In this document: one piece after another, positions 20,674 through 31,419 of the stretch | Layout of the letters: each line of letters opens with the position of its first letter | Numbering within the stretch: position 1 is the first letter of the stretch | NCBI GenBank assembly: GCA_022605425.2 | Contig: CM061246.1 | Span: forward strand, 372,001-436,000 | Reading direction: 5' to 3' | DNA from: Hamiltosporidium tvaerminnensis | Lineage: Eukaryota; Microsporidia; Dubosqiidae | Length of the DNA stretch: 64,000 bases | Position numbers and translations under genes: made by a program | Notes under the pieces: model-generated | Told to the model about the DNA's origin: nothing | Databases searched by the model: none | What the model saw: the letters and a program-made list of their open reading frames with translations, nothing else

Positions 20674-23150
20674 CAATTTAGTAAAAATGTTACATTTTCT
20701 ATATAGAAGATCAATAATCTATTAGGAGCTTGAAATGTGTTTTGAAAGGGAGATGCCATGTTTTTTTCTGTAAAACCGTATCTAGGCAGGGGTTTTTCTT
20801 AGGAACCGTTCAAAAATATTTCCATTATAGTTTCCCATGCTGTAGTTTTATTCCCCATAAAGAATTGTGTAGGGATTCTTTGCTTCACCAGGAAATTCTA
20901 AACTGCAATGACAATTTATTTCTAAAATTTATCTTTTGATTATATTTTGAAATCTATAGTGGTTTTTAATACAAGCGAGATGCGATATACTGTGAGGCTT
21001 CTTTCCTTTACAGAGCTTTTTTTAAACTCATGCGAAACTTTATTCATCTTCAATTTATGTCTTAACTAATTCTACGAGATTTCTATCACTTCGAGAATCT
21101 AAATTTTTTTTAACATTTAAATATATTATCGCGCTTAATGTCTTAAAAGTCTTTATCTAGAGTATGAGCTAGTTTTATTGTGCTATTCTTTGTCTGGTTT
21201 TTGACTTTTTCCATAAGTTCTTCCCTATTTCAGCCTCCATGTCTTTGTAAACTACCTTTATGTTTTTAGGTCGACTTTATTGTATATTCTGCCTATACTC
21301 GTTCAGAAAAACGTTTTTCGTGAAGTCTAACATATAACGAATTGTTTTAAAGTGTTTTGCATATGGAGAGTCTCCTAGACTTGAATAACGCCTTTATATA
21401 CTTGTTGAAGCAGATAGAGATTGTATTTGAAGGTATAAAATTGCTTATACTACACATGTAAGATGGATTCTTGCACGAATCTCAGCATTGTCTATAAACA
21501 GAAATATTTTAAATTCTTGTTCGTTTTCTGTAAAATAACATTGCCGTGAAAAATAAAAAAAACTCGAAATAGTTCAAGATTCAGCTGCTGTGTGATATAA
21601 CTCCTATCTTGTGTACCAGATGAAATGTAGCAGGTTCTTATTTTTTCTTCTTAGAGGCATAAGATTTTGGCTGAGTAGATTGATAGCTTTTGTCATAAAT
21701 TTCAGGATTTTTGAAAAAATTAGACAGTCACGATCGTTAAACGCTTTATGGCTGGGAAAATTTGATTTATTTTTAAAATATATACTCTTTAAAAGATTAT
21801 TTTGTTAACTGCCATATTTCATTTATATTAAGCAGCTGCTTAGAGTGATAATTGCTCTCTAAATTTTTTTTGAAAGTTTTGAGACTTAATTCTCAACTTT
21901 AGGCTATTCAGCTTTTCCGAAAGAACAACACTCTTCGTAATTACTTATTTTTTTAATCATATTTTGTTTACCATTGAATATACTAATCTTGCAGGATAAT
22001 ATTTTGATTGAGGTTCATCGGCAGCGAAACGCTGAAATGCATCCTCACTTTCTACTAAAATTGCATCAAATTCTGGAATCTCTTTCTTGTACGCCGTAAT
22101 CTTAAAAACCAGAAGAAACTCATTTTTTTAATAAATTTCTTACATATTGTTCCATTGCCATCGGCTTTCTTATTAGAGAGTGACGGAATGTGTTCTATAG
22201 ACGCTTTTTTTCTTATTGCGGATAAGCTAATTGAAAAATTTTTAAGTCGAAACGGTGTTTAATTTTCACAAAAATTTAGTCGTTTTTATCATGTTCTGAG
22301 GTTTGGCTTTCTCGCGAATGGTGAACGTCTTTTTTTGCACTTATTTTTTTTGTCAAAAGGCAGAGAAAAAGCTCGCTAGAGCACATACCTGCAGTAAAGC
22401 TTACTAAAGTCGCAACTGGTTACAAAAGCAGAAATACATTCTTTAGTTTGCGATTTAGAACAAAGGCGCTAGTAGAAGAACTAAAATAGATAAAGCAATT
22501 TGTAGCAGTGAAAACAAAGCCCGTGCTTTAAAAAAAATCTTCTGCGTTAGAGCTAAGCCGCAAATTTAAAAGCGTGAAGTAAAGGTTTATTATGATTCAG
22601 ACTATTTTGGCGGCTTTTCTTCTATACAAATGAGAATCATTCTACGATGGAATAAACGGTTCACGATTTATTGTAGACTTTTACAGAATTATTTTTAAAG
22701 GTTGAATTATCTGCACAATTTGAGTATTCTATAAATAGTGGTCCATATGCAGTATATTATTCTCAGAACGCAGTTAAAATCGTTTCTCCCTTTACATAAG
22801 CGATTAGGCCGAATAAGTATTAAAGTGGAACTTGAAGAGGCGAATAAAGATGTTATAGGAAGATTTTAGATACTTGGCAGATTCATAAACTTGTTACGTT
22901 GATAAACCAAAGAGAAATAATATATTTAACAAGCAAAAATCAAAATAACTAGCCTTTTATTGAACTGAAAATAATGCACTTATGACACAATATGAAATAT
23001 ATATAAAGAATTGAAAATAAAAAACAGACAAATGAAATCGTGCTAAATAATATATAAAGTGTTAATATAAGAAACTAAACCAAGTTTACATTTTTTTGGT
23101 AATTAAAATTCTTTTTATAGAAATTTGGGAATTGGTCGGAACCATAACTT
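20674..23150. other. Gene-poor spacer with sequence debris
   Basis: Patches of higher GC near 21980-22140 and 22370-22600 suggest remnants of old genes or mobile elements. One is the orphan minus-strand frame listed at 21957. Other open frames (20730-20939, 21611-21808) show nothing recognisable. Confidence 0.45.
21957..22130 (-). pseudogene. Orphan reading-frame fragment, unidentified
   Basis: About 57 codons are open on the minus strand and end at TGA (21957-21959). The composition is unusually protein-like (EIPEFDAILVESEDAF, ADEPQSKYYPARLVYSM) and GC-richer than its surroundings. There is no start codon at the open end; a TAA precedes it. It may be a fragment of a transposase or a dead gene. 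I do not recognise the family. Confidence 0.35.
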
Positions 23151-23162
23151 ATAACTTTTACT

Positions 23163-23190
23163 TTAATAGTAATATGTGTTTCTAAATATG
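23163..23190 (+). promoter_or_regulatory. Upstream motif shared with the paralogue at 27371
   Basis: TTAATAGTAATAT is followed after two differing bases by GTTTC-n-AAATAT-n-GA. The same string, with a few changes, occurs on the minus strand at about 27441-27466 upstream of the paralogous gene. Here it lies about 47 nt before the ATG. It could be a shared promoter element or simply residue of the gene duplication. Confidence 0.55.
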
Positions 23191-23236
23191 GAAATATCTC
23201 TTGTTTAAGTACTACTTAGCCGTCCTAATATATACA

Positions 23237-23656
23237 ATGGCTTCTTTTAATAAATATGAATCCGGAATTCGCTTTCAGCTTGGGAATATCGAACCCATCT
23301 TATCACAAAACAGAAATAGATATATAGATCCAGAAAATTATCTTAATAACGAACCAAGAATCTATAAGAACGTTCTCATAACCAGTATTCTATGCTTTTC
23401 TGAAATCATTATAGTTTTGATGCATTTTTTTACATTATTTTTTTACAAATTGTATTCAAAAACTATGCACATTATGCTCTACTTTAATCTGATTCTAAAG
23501 ATTCTTTTTATCATTTTTCTTGCTTTAGATTTTGCAAATAAACGCAGATATTTTTTCAAGGGAATATCTATATATAACCTGCTACTATTCGGTATAATCA
23601 TGTTTGATGCGGGTATTTTGATTGCTTTATGGTATTTAAATTACTATAAGACCTAA
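23237..23656 (+). CDS. Small three-helix membrane protein, paralogue family member 1
   Basis: 139 aa from the first ATG at 23237 (the frame extends to TTG at 23201). A soluble N-terminus of about 45 residues is rich in Asn, Arg and Glu. It is followed by three hydrophobic segments at about 48-70, 78-97 and 112-133. The C-terminal third contains KGISIYNLLLFGIIMFDAGI. The same pattern (basic residues, [IL]S[IV]Y, then FD[AM]GIL) recurs in the genes ending at 26952 and 35730, so the three are paralogues. No N-terminal signal peptide is evident. I recognise no outside family; function is unknown. It lies alone in a transposon-rich desert. Confidence 0.75.
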   Translation: MASFNKYESGIRFQLGNIEPILSQNRNRYIDPENYLNNEPRIYKNVLITSILCFSEIIIVLMHFFTLFFYKLYSKTMHIMLYFNLILKILFIIFLALDFANKRRYFFKGISIYNLLLFGIIMFDAGILIALWYLNYYKT

Positions 23657-26600
23657 TAAAATATTTTTTATTTAATTTAAATCTCGAGTAAAAATATTTT
23701 TCTTTTTTTAATTACTTTCAAACGATATAAATTCCCTTCTCTTCCTCCAAAATGGTGTTCATTTACATTTATTCTCGGTTTGTCCACTCATCTAACATTG
23801 TCTTATTCGTAATTCATTTACTTTAAAGAGGGTGTTGATAGTTTATGCTTCGACTCTCATTAGCAGTCAACGTTGTGTTTTCTAACGCTCTTTGGCACTA
23901 GATGAACATTCAAATTTTCTTCGTTGATCACAAATTTTTTTCGAATCTAACTTTGGGAGCTATAGACTGAATGTTTGCTTCTACATTTGGAAATATTTTA
24001 GTCTTTTCGAGTACGTCTTATATTATTTTATTACAAGGCTGTTCTAGGTTATCATATAAGAAATTATCTCTCGATTAAATTTATAAATATGACCAAACTG
24101 AATTTTCGATAGTTCCAGTTCATTTGTTACAACCATTATTAATGAATCTTGGGACGTAATTACTTTTTCATTAGAGGTTATCTTTTTAGTCTCTTTTGTA
24201 AAAATGAAAATTCCTTATATATTCTTGCGAATTTTGACATTAGTCTTTATTCTAGTGTCTATTTACATCTTTAAATATTCATTATCAAGTTCATTCTGTT
24301 ATGGTAACGAATTTAAACCTTCAAATATAGAAATTTCAATTCCGTTTAGTTGTTAGATATTAGATTCATAAATGTTTATATTTGATTACATCTGTTAAAA
24401 TATGTACAAAAACCAACATTTATCTACATTCATTGTAGTTTTTAGCTAATGTCTCTTTTAAATTATAATTTACTACTTATCAAATTTTTATATATATTTT
24501 TGCATTTAATTATCTATACGTTATTTTTTAGTGTAAAAGAAACGTTTTAATATAAAAACCGACACTTTACTAAAAAAATTTTTACAAAATAGTATGCATA
24601 AAATATTTGATTGGAAAATTGCCTAATACTGAAAAATATTGTAAAGTCAAAGTTAAACTCTTTATATCGGGGTATCACGCTTTAGATTCATAGTTATTCT
24701 GCCAAATTTATTCTTGTAAGTTTTTTTCTTGCTCCTTTTTTTTATTTTATAATTGAACTTATGATTTAATTTTCGTTTCGATGTGTCATTTTGTGTAAAT
24801 TATGAACTGAAATTTGTTTTTTGTTTGCTCGGAACATTTTTCTACGTTGTTCTGTATAATAATGAGTCATAGGTTTTTGGTTTGGTTTTTCTGATTCTAT
24901 TACATTCATATATGCTCTTTTCAGGTGCTCATCGGCTTTTATTCAATTAAATCAAACTCTTTGATAAAAATGAAATGTATTTGGTTGTCTTTCCAGTACT
25001 ATCGACTTGATGATTGTTTATTATACTGATATTTTAAGTTTGTAACTATTGCTTATGATATTTATAACAACACAACTAATTTATAAAATAAAAATGCATA
25101 TCAACATTTCATCTATAAACTTGAAATCAATTCATTAGACAATATTTTTTCTAATTTTTTTGTTAGAATACCTTGAAAAAAACTTGCGACGGAATTTTCA
25201 TTTATAGAGCGTCATCAGATTTAATTTCTTATTAACTGAATATTTCTGATCCTTGTTAAGAATTTTAATATGTATGACAATAATATATAATATAAATCTT
25301 TTGGACATTAGGCGATTATTGTGTCTGATACATATATTTTTTAAATGTAATGAAGGAAGTATAACTATATTTTAACCTATCCGTTTTGTAATAAGTGTAT
25401 GGAATGTGTTGGATAAACATTGTTTGACTTATTGGGGGCATATAATCTACATTCTATTCGCATATAATCCAGAATTATAACAGACTAAATGAATCAAATT
25501 GAAAACTTCTATTTGTTCATTTTCGAGAACGAGAGATGAATTAGGTTTGGAATAAGTAAGTAAGTATTATACAAATAAACAATATAGATTGCAAATTAAA
25601 TAAAAACACATTTGCTCTCAAACATAAGAAGAACATAAATCAATCGCAAACGAAAGCTCATGTAATATAAATTTGAAATCAACAGCAATTGGCTATTTAT
25701 AGACATGTATTTTTATAGAAAAATATAAAAAAAATAAAGAATACTTTTGGGAATGTCAAAATACAATTAAAGTATAAATGTTTCCTAAACAGGATATATT
25801 TAAATAAAAACTTCTTGCTTTCAGAAAATTATAAGAAGTCAAAACTAGAATAAATATATTTTTATTATAGACGTATTTTTTTACATGATTAGAAGTATTT
25901 CAGAAATCTATATATCGCCTCTGCTTAAGGGCTTAGTGGTTCTAAATCAATAGATATTAAAATAATCCCCGATTTAAACTCTAAAAATTAAATTATTCAT
26001 GACTCATTGAATAAAATTTTTTTTAAAAAGTAATTTTTCAGTTGTTGTACAAATTTACTTCATTATGTACTTGATTTTATATTCAAAGAACGTACATAAA
26101 TCGTTTTAATTCATTGAGAAAATAGTTTCAAAAATGTAAATTTTATGAGTTACTCCATAAAATTCTAATACTTTTGACTTAGTTTTCCGAAATTTTTTTA
26201 AATTTACCCTGTTTGTCAATATTGATTTTTCTATATATTCATAATTGATTCATCGTTTCGAAATTCTATTAGTACCTAAAGGACAAAAGTCCCGGTTTAT
26301 CTTCTCAATTATTTTTCTCTATCGGCATATATATGTAATATAAATATAAATTGTTCCTATTGTTCTATTTTTTATATAACACACGGTGTATTTCCTTCTA
26401 GTTCCGCTGGAATTCAATACTGCCTCAAATTCACTTTATAGGCCAAAAGAAGGTAATTTGTGGCGGTTTTTCTGTCTATCGACTAAACCAATGCTTCTAT
26501 TATTACTAGTAATTCTAGATCTCTATAATACATCTAGAATATTTCGTGATAAATAAAAACCAGATTAGTATATACAAGAGATTCTATCCTAAATTGATAA

Positions 26601-26951
26601 TTAAAAACGCATTGTCTCATTATATACACGTTGTATATACTATTTTTTGACTGGAACAATTTGTGGCGAGTTTTGTTATATATCCCGCTTGATGAGCTTT
26701 AATTGATTTTTTTCTTATTTATGGTCTGTAGTTCGGACATATTTTTCTAAATTGGTACCAATGACAAGAATAAAGGCAAAAAAATTACTTTGTGAGATAG
26801 CATCGTAATATTTTGCTTTTTACCCTAAATTTATTATAAATATTTTTTCTTTTATGACTTATTTAAGAAATTCGAACACATATTATACATGAAAACATGT
26901 CATTTATTTGCAAACAATAAATTATGGATTTTAGATTAAATTTAAAATGTT
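23657..26951. other. Long gene-free spacer
   Basis: 3.3 kb without a credible gene. A few longer stretches of mixed composition (23720-24060, 26380-26700) may be old decayed sequence, but nothing is identifiable. Confidence 0.5.
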
Positions 26952-27371
26952 TTATTGGACCTTCTGGCAATAGAAATAGCATATACCAAACAAAATCCCC
27001 ATATCAAATACACCTAAGGTAAACGTGAATACCTTATATATGGATAATTTCTTACAAGAAAGAAATTTCTTTATATTTTTCAGTTCCAAAATAGCAAAAA
27101 ATAAATAAAATATTTTTAGAAATATTGCAAAAACAATTAAAATTCCTAACTTTTCTGAATGAAATCTCGTTAAACTTGAAAGTTCTATCAAATTTAAAAT
27201 AAACAAAACAACTATTGCTATGCTGAACACTGAAATGATTTTAAAATCTTTTGTTTGTAAATTTAAATCTGTTACTGATTCGGTGATTATGGAATCATTT
27301 GAGTAATAGAACAATTCATGATTGCTCGATGAGTATAAACTAACGGGGTTAAGTGACAATGGTAGGTTCAT
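26952..27371 (-). CDS. Small three-helix membrane protein, paralogue family member 2
   Basis: 139 aa from ATG at 27371. A Ser/Asn-rich N-terminus of about 45 residues (LNPVSLYSSSNHELFYYSN) precedes three hydrophobic segments. The end has KKLSIYKVFTFTLGVFDMGI followed by LFGICYFY. This aligns with the 23237 gene and better still with the 35299 gene (shared FD-x-GILFG, SIYK/SVYK, LK-[IL]-[FI]-Y). Length is identical to member 1. Its upstream DNA shares the motif described at 23163. Function unknown. The N-terminal half has diverged far more than the membrane part, as in surface- or partner-facing regions under fast evolution (inference). Confidence 0.78.
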   Translation of the reverse strand: MNLPLSLNPVSLYSSSNHELFYYSNDSIITESVTDLNLQTKDFKIISVFSIAIVVLFILNLIELSSLTRFHSEKLGILIVFAIFLKIFYLFFAILELKNIKKFLSCKKLSIYKVFTFTLGVFDMGILFGICYFYCQKVQ

Positions 27372-28193
27372 TCTATCAAACAAAAAAAAACATGTATATA
27401 TAGAAGAAAAAAAATTATTAATTTTAAATGTATTTATCTATATTTGGAAACCAATATTACTATTAAGAAAAAAAAATAAGTTCTTTTAATGTACTCAATT
27501 AATCAAAAAGAATATATTTAAAACTGTATATTATTTCCAATATTTTTTATACTTTGATTTTATGGCTTTCTATTTTTTTATTTGAATTTTATTTTCGATA
27601 TTCTGAGTCAATTTTTTGTTTTCAACTTTTTTTGTCAAAATTCGAATTCAAATTTTCAAGTATTTTTTTACCTAATAGTTATAAGGTATTATTTTGTATG
27701 TATTTTAAAGCTATATATGTGTATTCATCATCTATTCTTCTAAAATGTTTTCCAATCTTTTTATTAGATTCTAAAAAATTTCATTTTAATTCGCTTCGAA
27801 AATAAAAAAATATTTGACTGCTCTTTTGACCTTAAACTAAATCATGGTTTTTTCGCGTGTACACAGCATTCTTTAGGTATATCTTATGATATTTAGCAAT
27901 TTTATCATACATCATAACCGATCGAATTATCTCTGAACCCAATATATATACTGAAAACGTTTTTTTGGCCCGAAGTCATAGATTCTTGATTTACTAGATT
28001 TATCAGTTTAGGAAATATTCTGAAAATTTCTTATGCACTTTTTGTAATCAAATTTCTGTTATAATCGAATATATTTCTATTTCTAAAAATTTAGAAACTC
28101 ATCTTACGAATCTTTTCTATCTTATTTCCGCATACTTATTTTAAATAATTTATTTAAAAAAAACACCACATAATTCCTTTTAAAACTAAAATT
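27372..28193. other. Spacer containing the upstream region of family member 2
   Basis: Contains the shared upstream motif (27441-27466). An 83-codon frame at 27554-27805 is mostly Phe/Leu/Ser from AT-rich sequence and is not supported. Confidence 0.45.
27441..27466 (-). promoter_or_regulatory. Upstream motif shared with the paralogue at 23237
   Basis: On the minus strand this reads TTAATAGTAATAT, two differing bases, then GTTTCCAAATA. It matches the block before the 23237 gene at about 24 of 27 positions. It lies about 70 nt before the ATG at 27371. No such block was seen before the third paralogue. Confidence 0.55.
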
Positions 28194-28371
28194 TACAGTA
28201 TTTCAAAAAAAAATCAGAAGACTGAAAAAATTATAAATTTTCATACTTTTTAATTGGAATATAAAATATTTTTAAGTAAATGGTAATTTCTAGTTTTATT
28301 CCAATATTTTTCATTAGTAAGTTTGTATAATATCTTGTTATATATTTATACATACATATTTTTCAAATATT

Positions 28372-29100
28372 TGTGGAGGGAGGATAACCACATAAAAAAC
28401 TTTCTGCTTGGCAATGAGTGTGTGAAACTTTTATGAGATCATTGTTTGCATTTTTGGTGGGAATAAAACCACACTACATCTTCGGTTGTTCTTTAGGAGT
28501 TGTTATGAGGAGGAGAGGTCTAAGAAATGGAGAAACTTTTCTACAAATTTATTTGTAGTTTTTTATGTAACCAGATTGCTGACTGCAGCTGAAATTGTAG
28601 GTAATTGCCATGTAAAAGCATGGAAACCTAGCCTTGCTCACTCGGGTTAGAAGACTTAGCGCCTGGGAGATACAAAACAAAAAACCATTTAAAGCCAGGA
28701 AAGCTAAGTAGCAGGTTATACCTGTTGGTATGACATTGCACTGTCTAGGTAAACCCCATGTAAATCTCTGAAATATATCTTAGCCAGAAGTTTATTGGGT
28801 TCAGAAAGTGTAGAGTAAGTGGGAATGCTGCATAGTCTTGGGGGAGCCCAGGGGGGGGCTTCGGCCTTCGATCACACTCCATGCAACGGACATTAACGAA
28901 CTCCGGGCAACTGCCTCGCCTATTAATTAGGTTCTACACACCTGGTAGATGAAAGGCTTTGGGACTTAGGTATCGCAGGGGTTACCGATGGAGTGTTGGG
29001 GTAGCTGTTATTTATGTTAAACCTAGAACTGCGTTAATGTCATGAAAACAAATATAACACTTGCCACTATTTTACAAAGGTGTGATACTTTTAAATAAAG
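28372..29100 (+). repeat. SINE-like ~730-bp repeat, young copy A
   Basis: Begins GTGGAGGGAGGATAACCACA after a short lead and ends ...ACTTTTAAATAAAG. It is flanked by TATTTTTCAAATATT (28357-28371) and TATTTTTCAAACATT (29101-29115), a 15-bp target-site duplication with one mismatch. GC content is far above the surroundings. No long reading frame is shared among copies, so it looks non-coding and mobilised by a LINE. A cUUCGg-type hairpin (GGCTTCGGCC) lies near 28860. It is highly similar to copy B at 36819. Confidence 0.9.
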
Positions 29101-29369
29101 TATTTTTCAAACATTAATAAAAGCCCTGGAAATTTATAAATAAGTAAAACTTTGCGGCATAGATAAGTTGATTATTTCTTTTGAGATTTAAATCAACTTC
29201 AAACTAGTTATTCTAATCAGCCTGGAAGAAAGATACTATGGTGGTGTTAAACGCAAAAGATTATTCAATAAAAATATTTTCTGACTTGCTTCAAGTAGCT
29301 TAATCCATTTTGCGAAACATTACTGGAACATAGAAATAGAAAAGATACAAATTATAAACATGAATCCAA

Positions 29370-30195
29370 GCGATCTCCCTTTATAAATATTACCATGACT
29401 AATAGAATTTCTGATTTTAAGAAGAAAAACCTACTATTCGTCCAGCAGAAATCTCTAAAAAATTGTATGAGTTTATGTAATTATAACGGTACAGTCTTTT
29501 CTATAAGGAATCAGCTAAATAAAATCGGTATCTATACCCGTTCTCATGCTCAAAAACTTTTGTTGTCATTAAACAATATGGTTGATAGTTTAAAATTTTT
29601 AAATTATTTTTATCATTTCAAATGACAATTGAAACGTACAATATTTATTGATCCATGTAATTTCAACTTGTTTATTCAGACGGTAAGGTTAATGTAAAAA
29701 GAGAGTAGAAAGAACGCCTAAATATATGATTCTCATTGTTAAGCATAATAGAGAAAATATTATGGTTTTAGGATGTATGTCATATCAAAGGGTTGGCAAT
29801 TCGGCATTTATTGATACAACATGGACTGATTTCAATGTATTGGGATTATCAAATAATTTAGAATCATCTCCATGGAATATAGTTTGGATGGGTATATTTT
29901 AGAAAGATAATGGTCTAAACATATATAAAAGTTTCCGGGAAATTTCGAAAGAAATTGAAATACTTCCTTGATCATCCCAATTACAGGATTTAAGCCTGCT
30001 AGAACATCTTTGAGCCTACATGCAAAAGGATTTGCGTAATTGTAGTTTTGAAAATAAGCATACGATAAACCAAAAAGGCATCGAAAATTGAATGAGATTT
30101 TCCTTGCGTTTGTACAACAACTTCTTATGTTTATTAAAAAACGATTTTTAGCTGTCTCACGCGCTCAGAGATGGTATACTAAATATTAAATAGAA
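29370..30195 (+). pseudogene. Tc1-type transposase remnant, multiply broken
   Basis: A 76-codon open piece (29395-29625) matches the N-terminal helix-turn-helix region, with the 'tvrr.L...Gi......K..Ls..n' pattern (FSIRNQLNKIGIYTRSHAQK). Further on, frames contain VLGCMSYQRVGNSAFIDT (catalytic-core 'vWGcms..G.g...fi' block, about 29772). Then come QKDNGLN-like and SSQLQDLSLLEHL, a decayed 'SPDLNPIEhlW' block at about 29975-30010. Several stops and shifts separate the pieces, so no active enzyme can be made. Confidence 0.75.
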
Positions 30196-30392
30196 GTGTC
30201 TGGATTTTTTATGACTAAAATTTTGTAAATTTAATCTTTTTGTTTTATATAGACAATTTGTATTAAAGACCTCCTAGATTTATGTTTAAAATATAGTCTT
30301 TCTATACTAGTTGAAACACTTTAAATTGCGACGTTCTATATATGAATAAATTATTTGAACATTAGTGTCCAAATTTAATTTGGCATACTGTA

Positions 30393-31168
30393 TATCTATT
30401 TAGGAAGAACCATATACCTTTAATTTTTTCCTTTTGCCCCCTAGTATAATTTTGTGCGGGCTTTTTAAGAATTAAGTCTCTAAATTCTAATTTTTTTCAA
30501 GGAATTTCAAAATGTTGACTTTCTTTATAACCAAAAATCCATTTAGGTCTTTCTCTAATGCAAGCGATGTTCATAATTTGACCTACTTTTATCTTTCCTA
30601 ACCACATGAGAAATTACGAAATAAACTTATGATTATATACTTAATGTATTTTGAACTTAATTTTACTATTTGTTTTTATGTAAATTTTTAATCCTCAATA
30701 CCTAGGGTATAAGATGGCAGGAATATGTATGTAAGCAAATAAATTTTGTTTGAGTTTTTTTTCGAAATTCCTCGGTGTTTTTTCTACTATCATATATTTG
30801 TCATTAATATAGCCTAATATTGTGGCTTTTGAGGTGTTTATTTATTTCTACTTTTAGATTATGTTCCCCTGGTAATGTATTTCGTTCCAAATAATCTATA
30901 GTTGCAAAAAAACTTTTTCTTCGCAATTAACACTGTTATGTTTCTTCAATTTTGGTATCAAGAGGATATAGGCTCTTTTATATTCAAATTTAAACCTACT
31001 TTATATATTATCAACATTGCAAGTATTCTATCATTTCTTAAGAAATTAACTTAACCAAGCGAATACTTTCATATGATAGTGAATTAACTATCTTTTCCAT
31101 TGATTAATTACATAAATTTTAAATTAATGTATTCATTTTCCTATAATAAAATTTTCACGATAGTTATG
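30393..31168. other. Gene-free AT-rich spacer
   Basis: No supported gene, repeat or RNA. Confidence 0.5.
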
Positions 31169-31177
31169 GATTATTTT

Positions 31178-31419
31178 CCCCCCACCTTGCCGGCAGCAGA
31201 ATTGGTCTGAGTATTCTCTGCTTGTTGTAAGCGACGACTAAAATGGACTGGCCCTCCAAGTTGGAGTTGGGTGTAGGGCCAGCAACCCATTATTTAAAAC
31301 CACCTTGTTACAAACCCCAAAAAAGTAAAAAACCCACTGGAAAAAGACCGGTGGGCGGTATTACTGAGGGCGGCTAGGGCTCGTGCAGTGATGTAGTGCC
31401 ATGAATAAAAATAATAATA
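31178..31419 (+). mobile_element. Short GC-rich retroposon with AAT tail and target-site duplication
   Basis: A 242-bp island begins CCCCCCACCTTGCCGGCAGC. It contains CTCTGCTTGTTGTAAGCGAC and ends with a tail of AAT repeats after GATGTAGTGCCATGAATAAA. GATTATTTT occurs at 31169-31177 and 31420-31428 on either side. A partial copy of the first ~85 bp lies at 60270. The 5' block and the 'gctcgtgcagtgatgtagtgcc' 3' block resemble ends of LINEs common in invertebrates. I therefore read this as a short non-autonomous derivative joining LINE 5' and 3' ends; that attribution is from memory. Confidence 0.75.

Larger units (their letters stand above)
28194..30392 (+). mobile_element. Decayed Tc1/mariner-family DNA transposon with a nested insertion
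   Basis: The ends are imperfect terminal inverted repeats. The left end is TACAGTATTTCAAAAAAAAA. The right end, read inward, is TACAGTATGCCAAATTAAAT. They agree at about 22 of the first 31 positions and include a TA at each end, the usual target. Between them lie remnants of a Tc1-type transposase on the plus strand. The 729-bp SINE-like copy at 28372-29100 is inserted in the left part. Without it and its duplicated target, the element would be about 1.45 kb, a normal size for Tc1-like elements. Confidence 0.75.

Noticed and set aside
29395-29625. 76-codon frame as an independent gene
   Set aside because: It matches the N-terminal part of a Tc1 transposase and lies inside the element bounded by inverted repeats.
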